From Desulfosalsimonas propionicica (GTDB taxonomy: Bacteria; Desulfobacterota; Desulfobacteria; Desulfobacterales; Desulfosalsimonadaceae), in NCBI RefSeq assembly GCF_013761005.1, contig NZ_JACDUS010000011.1, forward strand, positions 53,039 to 117,038: a stretch of DNA of 64,000 bases, written 5' to 3'. Both the position numbers and the translations under genes were made by a program. The notes under the pieces were generated by a model, which saw nothing but the letters and a program-made list of their open reading frames with translations, was not told where the DNA came from and did not search any database. Of this stretch, positions 36,244 through 45,949 are shown piece by piece; positions within the stretch are counted from its first letter, which is position 1, and every line of letters begins with the position of its first letter.

Positions 36244-36392
36244 TGGCGACGTAAAAAGTCCAATATCTGCGTTACGCGCGATTCCTCAGAATTTCACGTA
36301 CGGAGAAGTACGCTGCATTCTTCGAAATTGCGCAAGCCTTGATCTTGAACTTTTTACGGCACCATCTGAAATCAGACTTTTTACGGTGCCAT
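36242..36392. repeat. Palindromic dispersed repeat, family 1, copy C
   Basis: The 125-bp core (36242-36366) starts GATGGCGACGTAAAAAGT and ends TTTTTACGGCACCATC, then the extra module to 36392 ends TTTTTACGGTGCCATC. It begins one base before the last base of the cheB stop codon and could act as a transcription or mRNA stability boundary of the operon. Confidence 0.85.
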
Positions 36393-36435
36393 CAACATTG
36401 AATTAAACATTTTTATCTATCATCCGGGAGGCAGT

Positions 36436-36759
36436 ATGACCAGCAGCCGGCGATCTGAGGACAGATACCAATTTTTGGGGGTGGATCTCAGCGCAATCCG
36501 AAACCGCAATGAATTCCGGGTGATCCGGCATTTACCGGAAATTTTAAGTGAATATCCCGAAGTGGAGCAGAACCTGGTCAATATCCAGGATATCTATGCA
36601 CTGGCCTTAAATCTGCTGCCCGCCCGATACACTCAGCAATTTTCCATTGTGTTAAAGGATCCGGTTTCTTCTGATCGGGTCAGGGATGCACTGCGGCAGG
36701 CCGTTGAAAGGGTTCGGGACAATCCCACCGGACCGGCACGACAATACGAAATGGAATAA
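36436..36759 (+). CDS. ComFB-like protein (possible cyclic dinucleotide receptor)
   Basis: A 107-residue protein whose core matches the ComFB pattern: residues around 50-70 read VEQNLVNIQDIYALALNLLPARYTQQF, where family members have a D-x-x-ALN-x-LPP-x-Y motif. The cysteines found in many ComFB proteins are absent. ComFB-type proteins have been reported to bind c-di-GMP or c-di-AMP; binding here is inference. CCGGGAGG precedes the ATG. It stands between cheB and an HDOD gene, next to c-di-GMP enzymes. Confidence 0.7.
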   Translation: MTSSRRSEDRYQFLGVDLSAIRNRNEFRVIRHLPEILSEYPEVEQNLVNIQDIYALALNLLPARYTQQFSIVLKDPVSSDRVRDALRQAVERVRDNPTGPARQYEME

Positions 36760-36763
36760 CGCC

Positions 36764-37630
36764 ATGCAGCGACATTTGATCAAGCGGCTCGAATCCATCC
36801 GGAATCTGCCGACTCTGCCGGCGGTCATCGAGAACCTGGGCACCGCGCTGCAGGATCCGGAAGTCGATGCCGGCCAGATCGCGGCCATTATCGAGGATGA
36901 TCCGGCCATCACGGCGCGTATCATGAAAGTGGTGAATTCCTCCATGTACCTCGGCGTGGATGAAACCGTTTCGCTTCGCCCGGCCATTGTCCGGCTGGGT
37001 TTCCGGGCGGTGAGCAATATTGCCATGTCTGCTGCGGTATTTTCCACATTTGCCCCGAACAGGAGGTCGGCCCTGGATCGCGCCGGGTTCTGGCGGCACT
37101 GCATTGCCGCCGGCATTGCCGCAGAAGTTTTGTGCAACTCGATTCCACAGTTTGCCAGGGTGCATATTGCCGCGGATGTGCTTCATGTGTGTGGTCTGCT
37201 CCATGACATGGGCAAGATCGTTTTTGAGCAGCATTTTCATGATCAGTTTTCCGAAGCCATTGAAATCAGTAAAAAAGAAGGAATTTGCCTGTCTGTGGCA
37301 GAGCACCGGGTGATGGGAGTGGATCATTGCCAGGCCGGGGCCTGGCTGGCCCGGAAATGGAATCTGGCCCACAGCCTGATTTCAGTGATCCGGTGGCATC
37401 ATGATCCATCTATGGCAGAGGAAAGGTACAGGGACCTGGTTCGGATCTGCGGGCTGTCGGACAGGGTGGTCAATGCCGGGGGACTGGGGCAGGGGGGAAA
37501 TTACAGGATGAATCAGGCCCCTGAAATTGAAGAAGAAATTGACCTGGACCCGGAGGATCTGGTAAAAATGATTCATCTGATCGAAACCCGGGCCGCTCAA
37601 TCGCCCCTGCTTGATGTGCTGGGCGCTTGA
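36764..37630 (+). CDS. HDOD domain protein (second of three)
   Basis: A 288-residue HDOD protein starting 4 bp after the ComFB-like stop. Blocks include RNLPTLPAVIENLGTALQDPEVDAGQIAAIIEDDPAITARIMKVVNSSMY, HCIAAGIAAEVL, VCGLLHDMGKIVFEQ and IRWHHDPS. The histidine-aspartate pair is kept, but activity is not typical of the family. The preceding open frame back to 36686 overlaps the ComFB-like gene and is not used. Confidence 0.9.
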   Translation: MQRHLIKRLESIRNLPTLPAVIENLGTALQDPEVDAGQIAAIIEDDPAITARIMKVVNSSMYLGVDETVSLRPAIVRLGFRAVSNIAMSAAVFSTFAPNRRSALDRAGFWRHCIAAGIAAEVLCNSIPQFARVHIAADVLHVCGLLHDMGKIVFEQHFHDQFSEAIEISKKEGICLSVAEHRVMGVDHCQAGAWLARKWNLAHSLISVIRWHHDPSMAEERYRDLVRICGLSDRVVNAGGLGQGGNYRMNQAPEIEEEIDLDPEDLVKMIHLIETRAAQSPLLDVLGA

Positions 37631-37655
37631 ACCGGCCCGGGAACAATCAACCCAG

Positions 37656-37721
37656 AAATCGCGCAAACCTTGATCTTGAACTTTTACGGTGCCATCTGAA
37701 AACCGACTTTTACGAGTGTGT
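37656..37721. repeat. Palindromic dispersed repeat, family 1, copy D (truncated)
   Basis: Only the right half of the element is left: AATCGCGCAAACCTTGATCT through TTTTACGGTGCCATC at 37695 and part of the extra module to 37721. It abuts the start of the next gene. Orientation matches copies B and C. Confidence 0.75.
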
Positions 37722-37727
37722 CAAGCA

Positions 37728-38246
37728 ATGAATTGCCCTGATGACGAGATCCTGACCGAGATCGCCATAGACAACTACAATTTCAGGGTCACCTGGAGCG
37801 CGGCCAGCCGGGATTGCTGTATTCTTTGGATACGGGATGCGGATACCATGGATCAGTTCGAGGCCCTGGGCCGTTTCAGCCGGTTTGACAAACGCAGCAT
37901 TCTGGAATTTGTGGTCCGGTATGTGACCAGCCAGTCTCTTCGGGAGGAAATCAGCAAGCGGCGGTTTGCCCGTTATATTGAAAGTCTGCCGCCCACCTTT
38001 TTTCAGCAGGTCCAGTACATGGGCTATCATGAAAAGGCGGCTGCGTTTAAAAACCTCTACAACCTCGATTCGGTCATTGATGAAGCCGCGGACCTGGGAT
38101 GGAAGCGCCGGTGCATGGCCAAAAAGTTCCACCCGGACAAAGGCGGCGACAAACGGGCCATGGCCCTGATAAACGAAGGCTACGAGCTGTTAAACGCCAA
38201 AAAGGATGATTGTTCTTCCAAAGATGGAAAAAACAAGCCCTCATAA
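37728..38246 (+). CDS. Protein with C-terminal J-like domain
   Basis: A 172-residue protein. Residues 1-110 show no recognised domain; the last 60 resemble part of a J domain, with RRCMAKKFHPDKGGDKRAMALINEGYELLNAKKD including an HPD motif. Helix I of the J domain is not clear, so function as a DnaK co-chaperone is uncertain. The open frame reaches back to 37689 into the truncated repeat; the ATG at 37728 avoids this but has no strong ribosome binding site. It overlaps the next HDOD gene. Confidence 0.65.
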   Translation: MNCPDDEILTEIAIDNYNFRVTWSAASRDCCILWIRDADTMDQFEALGRFSRFDKRSILEFVVRYVTSQSLREEISKRRFARYIESLPPTFFQQVQYMGYHEKAAAFKNLYNLDSVIDEAADLGWKRRCMAKKFHPDKGGDKRAMALINEGYELLNAKKDDCSSKDGKNKPS

Positions 38247-39492
38247 ACTGGTGCCGGGAATGATACTCGCCCGGGACGTCAAGGATGCGGCCGGCCGGCT
38301 GCTTGCACCCTCGGGGCAGAAGGTCAATGACAAACTCATCCGGATTTTTAAGATCTGGGGGGTGGGTGATGTGCATGTGCGCCTTCCGGATGAGGCTTCC
38401 GGCTCCCAACCGGACGCAGACACGTATGTACCGGAGGAAATCCGGCAGAAGGCCGAAGATGTTGTCCGGTACCGATTTCAGTTTAATGACTTAAATGATC
38501 CCTTTGTGGCCGCTTTGTTTCAGCTCAGCGTGGATCGAAAAGCCCGGCGGCTGTTTAACAATCCAAATGCCGGGGCCGGATACAAGCACCTGCAGGACCG
38601 GCCGGATTCAGGAAGAAAGCCTGTGCGCACACGCCCGCAGAAGGTCAACGTGGAAAGCCTGATCCACAGAACCCTGCGCCTGGGGACTCTGCCGGATATT
38701 TACTACAAGACCATTTCGGCCATCAATAACCCGGATGCCTCTTTGGATGACATTGCCGGCATTGTGAGCAAGGATACCACCCTTTCGGCCAAGGTGCTGC
38801 AGCTGGTTAACAGCAGTTTCTACAGTCTTCGTCAAAAAGTTGATACCCTGACATGGGCCCTGGCACTGATCGGGACCAACCAGCTGATGACCATTGTCAG
38901 CGGGGTTTCAGCCGTTTCGCTGTTTAAAAACATCCCTTCCCGGCTGATTAACATGGCCTCTTTCTGGGAGCACAGCATTGCCTGCGGAACCGCAGCGCGG
39001 CTGATATCCGGCTACTTTCCCCAGCGCATCGAGGCGGAGCGCTTTTTTGTGGCCGGGCTGCTCCATGACATCGGCCGCCTGATTCTGGTTCAGAACCTGC
39101 CGGAGCAGTATTTTCAGATATTCAGACAGGTAAAATGCGAGGAGTTGTTTCTTTTTACAGCCGAAGAAGAGGTTTTCGGCTCGGATCATTCCCATATCGG
39201 AGCAGCCCTTGCACGGCACTGGAACCTTCCGGACCGGCTGGTCAACATGATCCAGTACCACCATTTTCCCGCAACCCAGAAATCCTTTTTTGAAGCCGCC
39301 ATTGTCAATCTGGCCGATATCATAGTCAATGCCCTGGAGATCGGAAACAGCGGCGAGTTTTTTGTCCCTGTCATGGAACCGGAGGTATCTGAGAACCTGA
39401 ACCTCGATCCTGAGATCCTGCATTCCATGGCCCATGAGATTGATTTTCAACTCGCTGACATATTTGAGATTATTTATGGACGAATTGAGTAA
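38206..39492 (+). CDS. HDOD domain protein with N-terminal extension (third of three)
   Basis: A 428-residue protein. The N-terminal 80 residues (LVPGMILARDVKDAAGRLLAPSGQKVNDKLIRIFKIWGV) match the short domain often placed before HD-GYP and HDOD modules. The HDOD domain occupies about 150-370: LPDIYYKTISAINNPDASLDDIAGIVSKDTTLSAKVLQLVNSSFY, HSIACGTAARL, AGLLHDIGRLILVQ and IQYHHFP. Start may be 38206 or the ATG at 38224. It overlaps both the preceding J-like gene and the following GGDEF-EAL gene, so the three are translationally coupled. Confidence 0.88.
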   Translation: MIVLPKMEKTSPHKLVPGMILARDVKDAAGRLLAPSGQKVNDKLIRIFKIWGVGDVHVRLPDEASGSQPDADTYVPEEIRQKAEDVVRYRFQFNDLNDPFVAALFQLSVDRKARRLFNNPNAGAGYKHLQDRPDSGRKPVRTRPQKVNVESLIHRTLRLGTLPDIYYKTISAINNPDASLDDIAGIVSKDTTLSAKVLQLVNSSFYSLRQKVDTLTWALALIGTNQLMTIVSGVSAVSLFKNIPSRLINMASFWEHSIACGTAARLISGYFPQRIEAERFFVAGLLHDIGRLILVQNLPEQYFQIFRQVKCEELFLFTAEEEVFGSDHSHIGAALARHWNLPDRLVNMIQYHHFPATQKSFFEAAIVNLADIIVNALEIGNSGEFFVPVMEPEVSENLNLDPEILHSMAHEIDFQLADIFEIIYGRIE

Positions 39493-41779
39493 GGCAATGG
39501 ATTTGACCGCTGGTGACCGGCTTGAAGCCATTTCCGGCAATGCCATGGCGGCGCTGGAATTGTGCGCTTCCCTGGGCGACTATCAGACCTCCGTGACCAA
39601 GTTCAAAAACCGCAAGGATATTCTTGAACGCTCCTTGCAGGGCTTGCGGCAGATGGTGGCCATAGAGTTTTATGCCTTTTACGCTGTTGATGAAGCCCAT
39701 TTTGACATTGCGCTGGAACATCTCGATGATCCGGGCCGGGCGGATTACGTCGGCCGGACAGTGGAGGATTTAATTGACCGCGGGGCGCTGGCCCTGGCGT
39801 TTCGGGAAAAACGGACCCAGACCGTCCGCAGCCATGACGGCAAATACCAGGTATTGATTCATGCCGCTGCCACAACCTCGAAAATTTACGGTGTTTTTTT
39901 CTGTTTTGTCAAAACCAGTGTCCTGGAAAAAGGTATTGTCGACAAGATCACCACGATTATTATCAAGGCTACGGGATATGCCCTGGAAAATTTTGAGCTC
40001 TACCAATTGATCCGGCAGAAAAACGAAGAACTGCTGGAAAAAAACCTTCAGGTGTCCAAGTCTGAAATCCTTTACCGAAATACATTTGAAAACACCGGCA
40101 ATCCAACCATTGTGGTTGACCAGAAGGGAACCATTGTTTATGTGAACAGCGAGTTTGCGGCTTTCTCGGGATGGGAGCGGGAAGACCTGGCAGGCAGGCG
40201 AAACATTGCCGAGTTTCTGGCCTGCGAAGGCCGCACCGGTTTTGCAGGGATTTTGTCTGCAGCGGAAAAAGACCCTTTGGACACCCCCACCGAATACCAG
40301 TTTGAAAGCCGCACCCGGGAAAAAAGAACTGTTTTTCTCAAGATTTCCCCTCTGGGCCTGGAAAACCAATACATTGTTTCCTTTACCGATATTACGCCCA
40401 TCAAGGAAGCGGAAAAACAGCTGCAGTTCCAGGCTTTTCACGATCCGCTCACCCATCTGCCCAACCGGGTTTTGTTTCAGGACCGGCTCAAGCAGGCGAT
40501 CAAGAAAAAAAAGCGGTATCAGGGTTATAATTTCGCCGTGGTGTTTGTTGATCTGGACCGATTTAAGTCGGTCAACGATACCCTAGGTCATAATGTGGGC
40601 GATGACCTGCTGATTCAGGTGGGAGAGCGCATTTTGTCAAGCGTGCGCGAAGTCGATACCGTGGCCCGGTTCGGGGGCGATGAGTTTTTGATCCTTTTAG
40701 AAGACATCCGGGACAAGGAGTGCTGCGACATGGTCACTCGGCGAATCCTGGAGCAGTTTGCCGATCCCCTGGCGGTTGCCGGCCATGAAATTGTCATGAC
40801 CCTGAGCATGGGGATTTTAATCAGCAGCGAGAGCCAGGCCGGTCATGCCGATGCCATCCGGCTGGCGGACATGAGCATGTATGAGGCCAAGCGCCAGGGC
40901 CGAAACCAGGTGGTCTACGCCCACCAGATTCAGGACCGGGAGATCGAGCGCCGCCTGGTCCTGGAAACTCACCTTCAGGCCGGCATCCAGAAAGACGAAT
41001 TTTTCGTTCAGTATCAGCCTCTTATGGATCTTGCCACAAACCGTCTTTACGGGGTGGAGGCCCTGGTGCGGTGGCGGCACCCGGAGTTGGGCATTATCCC
41101 GCCCAACAGCTTTATCCCCATTGCAGAGGAATCCGGGCTGATCATTCCCCTGGGCCGGAAAATATTTGAAATGGCATTTGCCGATTTTGCAGCATGGAAG
41201 ACCAACTTTGCTTCAGCAAGAGATCTGTGCCTGAGCATCAACCTCTCGGTTAAGCAGATGCTGCAAAGCAATCTGGCGGCCGATATTCAGGCCATGGCCC
41301 GCGACGCCGGGCTTTCGCTGGAAAACATTAACCTGGAGATCACTGAAAGCCTGTTTATTGACGATATGGAGCGGGCGGTTAAAACCATTCGTGAATTAAA
41401 GACCCTTGGGATATGCATCTCCATTGATGATTTCGGTACCGGCTATTCTTCTTTGAAATACCTGAATCAGTTTTCCATCGATTTGGTGAAAATCGACAAG
41501 ATTCTCATTGATAACATCAACGGCAACCTGACCAATTACAACATCGTGGCCTCCATGCTGGAGTTGTGCGCCAAGCTCAATCTCAAGGCCATGGCCGAAG
41601 GCATCGAGGATATCGACCAACTGGAAAAGCTCCAGGGCATGAACTGCCCCTTCGGGCAGGGCTACTACTTTGCCCCGCCCCGGGACAGAAACATAATCGA
41701 AGAAATGCTCGCCGGGAATATGGGGTCAAACCTTGATGAAAGTCTTGCGATAAATGATGGCAGCAAAATCTCTTTTTGA
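39476..41779 (+). CDS. PAS-GGDEF-EAL cyclic di-GMP enzyme
   Basis: A 767-residue soluble protein. The N-terminal 180 residues look GAF-like with a helical link, a PAS domain begins near 195 (RNTFENTGNPTIVVDQKGTIVYVN), GGDEF lies near 400 (RFGGDEFLILLED) and EAL near 525 (YGVEALVRWRHPELG, then LEITESLF, DDFGTGYSSLKYL and KIDKILI). Both active-site motifs are intact, so it could make and degrade c-di-GMP; which activity dominates is not visible. No membrane segment. ATG at 39476 overlaps the HDOD gene; 39497 is an alternative. Confidence 0.93.
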   Translation: MDELSKAMDLTAGDRLEAISGNAMAALELCASLGDYQTSVTKFKNRKDILERSLQGLRQMVAIEFYAFYAVDEAHFDIALEHLDDPGRADYVGRTVEDLIDRGALALAFREKRTQTVRSHDGKYQVLIHAAATTSKIYGVFFCFVKTSVLEKGIVDKITTIIIKATGYALENFELYQLIRQKNEELLEKNLQVSKSEILYRNTFENTGNPTIVVDQKGTIVYVNSEFAAFSGWEREDLAGRRNIAEFLACEGRTGFAGILSAAEKDPLDTPTEYQFESRTREKRTVFLKISPLGLENQYIVSFTDITPIKEAEKQLQFQAFHDPLTHLPNRVLFQDRLKQAIKKKKRYQGYNFAVVFVDLDRFKSVNDTLGHNVGDDLLIQVGERILSSVREVDTVARFGGDEFLILLEDIRDKECCDMVTRRILEQFADPLAVAGHEIVMTLSMGILISSESQAGHADAIRLADMSMYEAKRQGRNQVVYAHQIQDREIERRLVLETHLQAGIQKDEFFVQYQPLMDLATNRLYGVEALVRWRHPELGIIPPNSFIPIAEESGLIIPLGRKIFEMAFADFAAWKTNFASARDLCLSINLSVKQMLQSNLAADIQAMARDAGLSLENINLEITESLFIDDMERAVKTIRELKTLGICISIDDFGTGYSSLKYLNQFSIDLVKIDKILIDNINGNLTNYNIVASMLELCAKLNLKAMAEGIEDIDQLEKLQGMNCPFGQGYYFAPPRDRNIIEEMLAGNMGSNLDESLAINDGSKISF

Positions 41780-41822
41780 CTCGTGCAAAAGACCATAATC
41801 AAGGATAACCCCCCATCTGTTT

Positions 41823-42359
41823 TTATTGGGTATCGGGCATCCCCCCGCCGATCGCAGCAAATACCAGGGCCAACAGCAGGATCTGGACCAGCCAGCCGAT
41901 GAGGCAGACGCCAACGGCCCGCCAGGTGCTGTGATAATCCAGGGCCTGGCGCACGGCAATGACCATGGCAACCAGCATCCAGATGCCGGCCGCCAGAAAG
42001 ACAATGCTCTGCAGGCCGGGTATGATCCCCAGTACCCGGATCAGGCCAGGGGAACTGGAAAACCCGATGGTGCGCAGCAGTTCTCCGTAATCCGCCCGGG
42101 TCTGCGGCTCGGGCAGCAGTTTTGTGCCGATGACATAGGTTAAAAACGCCCAGATGAACCAGCCGATCAGGGCAAAAATGGTGCCCACAATAACTCCGCT
42201 GGCGCCCTGAACGCTGATGGCCCCGATGCCGGCTGCCAGGCTGGAGAGCACCACAACGCCTATCGCTTGTCCCATGGCGCTTTTGTCTGCTTCCACTTCC
42301 TCATATAGATGAATGTCGAGCTTGGCTGCCCGGATCATTCGATCCACGAAAAGATTCAT
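41823..42359 (-). CDS. YIP1 family membrane protein
   Basis: A 178-residue protein with an N-terminal cytosolic segment (MNLFVDRMIRAAKLDIHLYEEVEADKSAMGQAI) and about five hydrophobic helices, typical of bacterial Yip1-domain proteins. The family pattern includes an early D or E followed by YEEVE and a final LLLALVFAAIGG helix. Function in bacteria is not established. GGAGGAG precedes the ATG at 42359. It converges with the GGDEF-EAL gene and lies downstream of the REC-GGDEF-HD-GYP gene on the same strand. Confidence 0.85.
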   Translation of the reverse strand: MNLFVDRMIRAAKLDIHLYEEVEADKSAMGQAIGVVVLSSLAAGIGAISVQGASGVIVGTIFALIGWFIWAFLTYVIGTKLLPEPQTRADYGELLRTIGFSSSPGLIRVLGIIPGLQSIVFLAAGIWMLVAMVIAVRQALDYHSTWRAVGVCLIGWLVQILLLALVFAAIGGGMPDTQ

Positions 42360-42390
42360 ATGCTCCTCCTTTTTTCTGCAGGGTCTATAA

Positions 42391-42420
42391 TCAGACTTTT
42401 TATAGGCTTATCAAGGTTTG
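42391..42420. repeat. Degenerate end module of repeat family 1
   Basis: AATCAGACTTTTTATAGGCT followed by TATCAAGGTTTGATC resembles the outer module of copies B and C (AATCAGACTTTTTACAGGCG, ATCAAACCTTGAT) but has no core palindrome beside it. Confidence 0.4.
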
Positions 42421-44237
42421 ATCTCCTCTATGAATATCTCGACCACCGCAGGGTCAAACTGGGTGCCGGCTGCCCGCCGCAGTTCTTCCATTGCCTGTTG
42501 CCCGGATCGGCTGTCCTGGTAAGGTCGCTGGTTGGTCATGATGTCATAGGCCTCGGCCACCGCAAGAATCCGGCATTCAATGGGGATTTCCCCGCCTTTT
42601 AAGCGCAGGGGATATCCCCTGCCGTTCCACCATTCATGGTGTTTTAGGATCAAATCGGCAATCGGTGCCAGATCCGGAGACGACAGGGCAATGCGATGGC
42701 CGATTTCACAGTGGCGTTTCATCTCCTGGTATTCCTCTGCAGTGAGTGTTTCGGATTTAAACAGGATACGGTCGGAGATGCCCACTTTGCCAAGGTCATG
42801 GAATTGGGCGAGCAACTGCAGGTTGCGGGATTTTTCACTGGAAAGCCCCATCTTTTCAGCTATTTTTGATACGTAAAATTTGAGCTGCTGAGTATGGCCT
42901 TCCCGGATATAGTCTTTTTCCTTCAGTGCCTGCAGAAGGCTTTGCAGTATCCGGGTGCTGCCGGTCCGGAGATGTTTGAGTTTTTCTTTGTACATGTTGT
43001 CGTCGGCTTCCTTGAACAGGGCCTGCATGTCAATGGGAAGGCTCGTGCGTACGGCATGGCCGATGGAAAACGAGAGGTGTCGGTCCGGATTGGCGGCATT
43101 GTGCTTTTCAATTTCCCTGGCAATGCGCTGGATGCGGTCTTGGACCACTTTTTGTTCACTGCCGGGCAGAAGAACAGCAAATTCGTCTCCGCCTATGCGC
43201 GCAAGGATATCGCTGGAACGAAACGCGGCTTTGAGGGTGCCGGCAGCGACCCGCAGCAGTTCATCGCCCTTTTGATGGCCAAGTGTATCGTTGATCAGTT
43301 TTAATCCATTGATGTCACAGACAATGATGCCCAGCGGCAGGTGCCGCTGACGGGCCAGCCGGTTCATTTCCTCCTCAAAAAAGGCCCGGTTATAAAGGTC
43401 GGTCAGGGAGTCATGAAAGCTTAAGTATCGCAGTTCTTCTTCCGCCTGTTTCTGTTCGGTGATGTCGTGGAGCATCACCAGAAAGGATCGGCTCTGGTTT
43501 TCCCGGGGTACGGGGATGATTTTCACCGAAACCCGCCTCTGGTTGATGGCAAGATCTTCAGAGAAAATGATTTCTTTTTCCCGGCGCGCGGCTTCTGCGA
43601 GCTGCTTGCGTACAATGGGCTGGTCAGCATCCCGGAAAAGGGTGATAAAGTCGCAGGACAGCAGGTCCTGTTCCTTTCTGCCCATAATACTGACAGCCGC
43701 CGGGTTGGCGTAGACGATTTTGCCTTCGCCAACAAGCTCGAGCAGGCCCTCGGACATGTGCTGCAGTGTTGTTTCGGAATGCTGTTTGGATGCCAGCAGT
43801 TCTTTGCTGATTTGGCGTTCAAAGAGTTCATCCCGGCCCATGACCTGCCCCCTGAGCTGCAGGCCCCCGTCGGTTTCGATCTGTTCCAGGATAAATTCCA
43901 CATTGGCGGTCAGCCGGTCAAAGGGCCCCTTGGCAAGGATCATGTCTGCATCCAGGTTTTCCGGATGCATTTCCTGCTCCATGGCAATGGCCGAAAGCAT
44001 CACGATAAAACTCTGTTCATGATCCGGGTTCCGGCGGAGCAGCCGGCAAAGCTTGTCCCCGCTGATGTTGGGCATGATCAGGTCAATGAAGAAAATATCC
44101 GGGCGCAGATTTTCCAGCATCTGGATGGCCGACAGCCCGTCTGCGGCAGCAATGACCTCATGGCCTTTTCTGCCGAGCAGATTGCTCATAAACTGCTGCA
44201 TAACCGGATGGTTGTCTACCACCATGATCTTTTTCAT
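42411..44237 (-). CDS. REC-PAS-GGDEF-HD-GYP response regulator
   Basis: A 608-residue soluble signalling protein. Receiver at 1-120 (VVDNHPVMQQFM, phosphoacceptor in FFIDLIMPNISG), PAS at about 150-265 (MSEGLLELVGEGKIVYANPAA), GGDEF at about 275-430 (RIGGDEFAVLLPGSE near 350) and HD-GYP at about 440-605 (AQFHDLGKVGISDRIL near 477 and HHEWWNGRGYP near 540). All catalytic signatures are kept. Fusion of an intact GGDEF with an intact HD-GYP gives the protein both synthesis and breakdown potential for c-di-GMP, controlled by phosphorylation and the PAS ligand. No cognate kinase gene adjoins it. Confidence 0.93.
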   Translation of the reverse strand: MKKIMVVDNHPVMQQFMSNLLGRKGHEVIAAADGLSAIQMLENLRPDIFFIDLIMPNISGDKLCRLLRRNPDHEQSFIVMLSAIAMEQEMHPENLDADMILAKGPFDRLTANVEFILEQIETDGGLQLRGQVMGRDELFERQISKELLASKQHSETTLQHMSEGLLELVGEGKIVYANPAAVSIMGRKEQDLLSCDFITLFRDADQPIVRKQLAEAARREKEIIFSEDLAINQRRVSVKIIPVPRENQSRSFLVMLHDITEQKQAEEELRYLSFHDSLTDLYNRAFFEEEMNRLARQRHLPLGIIVCDINGLKLINDTLGHQKGDELLRVAAGTLKAAFRSSDILARIGGDEFAVLLPGSEQKVVQDRIQRIAREIEKHNAANPDRHLSFSIGHAVRTSLPIDMQALFKEADDNMYKEKLKHLRTGSTRILQSLLQALKEKDYIREGHTQQLKFYVSKIAEKMGLSSEKSRNLQLLAQFHDLGKVGISDRILFKSETLTAEEYQEMKRHCEIGHRIALSSPDLAPIADLILKHHEWWNGRGYPLRLKGGEIPIECRILAVAEAYDIMTNQRPYQDSRSGQQAMEELRRAAGTQFDPAVVEIFIEEIKP

Positions 44238-44415
44238 TCACGCGTAATCCTTTTTGCCGATAGACTGCTTTAACAATACATTCTGTCCCTTAATTGATGT
44301 CAAATCAACAATTTTATATCATTGTTTTCAAAAAGGCAAAATCTCTTCGTCAGCGACGGCACTTTTGGGGGCTGCACTTTTCGGTGAAAGCCGTGGTGGA
44401 ATTCATTGGTTTTGA

Positions 44416-45639
44416 TTATATATCAGACAGCCGGCCGGTTTTGCGATCACTTACGGCCACTGCAAGGACAAACGGCCGGATTTTAAACAGTTTTTGATCT
44501 CAATGCCCTGCGTGGACCGAAATATCCCGGTCATTGGTTCCCCAAAAGACGGCAACGCATCGGATAAAACCATAAACAACGAACTGCTGACATATATCTC
44601 CCGCCACATGGCCCGTCACCATCTTGAGCCGGGAGCTTTTGTGTATGTGGCCGATTCAGCCTTTGACACCGGCACCCAATTTGTCAGCAGGCTTCCTGCA
44701 ACTTACGCCGAATGCAGCCGGGCAATCAAAGAAGCCGTCAAATCCGACCAGTGGCACGATATCGGTGCAATCTCAGAATCAACAGGCACAACCAAGCGCC
44801 CGCCTGCCCATTATCAAATATATGAAACCACCATCACCATCAACGGCCGGGACTATCGAGCCATCGTGGTTCACTCCAGTGCCCATGACAAAAGACGGCA
44901 TAAACGCATTGATCGCTTGCTGACTGAAAAGCGCAAAGAACTGGAGGCCATTTGCAAAGAGGCATCCACTTCATATTTTTGCCAACCCGACGCCCAGGCT
45001 GCAGCAGACAAGCTTGCCGGGGCTGCCATCGGCAGCTATCACCGAGTGGAAACGCAAATCAAAAAAGTCGCCAAATATGCCCGGGGCCGACCCCCAAAAG
45101 ACCAATCCCGCCAGCCCAGGGGCTACGAATACCGCCCGGAAATCCAAATCAGGCAAGATCCTGATGCCATTGCCCCTCTGCGCCTGGAGGCCGGGTGCTT
45201 TGTTTTGATCACCAACATGGCAGAAAAATCGGAACTTGGACAATGGTCAGCAAAACGCCTGCTTCAACTCTACAAGAACCAACATGGCATTGAGCAAAAT
45301 TTCGGTTTTCTCAAGGACCCGGTGATCGTTAACAGCATCTTTTTAAAAAATCCCAAACGTATAGAAGTCCTCGGCCTGGTTCTTCTGATTGCCCTTCTGA
45401 TCTGGCGACTGATTGAGCGCAGTATGCGCAAATACATCGAAAGCACGGGTCAGGCGATACCCGGTTGGGAGAACCGCCCAACGAAAAAAACAACAGCGTT
45501 TATGATGACTACAAAGTTTGCAAGCGTATCGGTAGTCAAAATAGGTGACAAAAGGCAGCTGGCTTATCCATTGCGCTCCATGCATTTGGAGTATCTCAGG
45601 GCGTTAAACGTTGACCCGGATATTTTTACTTATCCATAG
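44416..45639 (+). pseudogene. IS1634-family (IS4-like) transposase, 5'-truncated
   Basis: The frame encodes the C-terminal two thirds of an IS1634-type DDE transposase. It is readable from about 44416 (ITYGHCKDKRPDFKQFLISM) through GSPKDGNASD, VADSAF, FVSRLPATY, and LLQLYKNQHGIEQNFGFLKDP to a stop at 45639. Complete members are about 550-600 residues, so roughly 150 N-terminal residues, including the first DTT motif, are missing. The frame has no start codon with a ribosome binding site. No inverted repeats were identified. It marks the border of the accessory right part of the window. Confidence 0.82.
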
Positions 45640-45712
45640 CACCCCATGAGAAATTATTCGCTGTCCGGCAAAAAGGGGTGTGGAAAGTATGCCGCCGGTG
45701 AGCTTCGTCGTT

Positions 45713-45846
45713 ACGTGAAAGGACTACGGCTATGCCCCGCCAGTAATGCGGCTCTCGGCCCCAAGAGGATTGCCAGAATCAAAATGCAAATTCCAGGGTG
45801 GCCGGGAATATTCTCTGGGTTGGCATCCCTGTTTCAAGGGTTCGAA
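45713..45846 (+). repeat. Dispersed repeat, family 2, copy 1
   Basis: Begins GTTACGTGAAAGGACTACGGC and TATGCCCCGCCAGTAATGCG, then continues with a diverged body to TTGGCATCCCTGTTTCAAGG. The same order of blocks (CGGCTATGCCC, GCCAGTATT, a CCGGAAAT-like block, TGGCA) is found at 47048, 52880 and 60905. It occupies most of the 310-bp gap between the transposase fragment and the next gene; nothing else is seen there. Confidence 0.55.
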
Positions 45847-45949
45847 TCGGCCTCTGGTAAAGGAAAAAACCGCCTTTCGGGGCTGATGACCATAAAGGGC
45901 TTAAAACACAGCGTGAAAACCAATCAGATCCTATATAATAGCAAGTGCA

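Noticed and set aside
44294..44497. 67-codon frame before the IS1634-type transposase as its missing N-terminus
   Set aside because: The translated sequence does not resemble IS1634 N-termini and is in a different frame.
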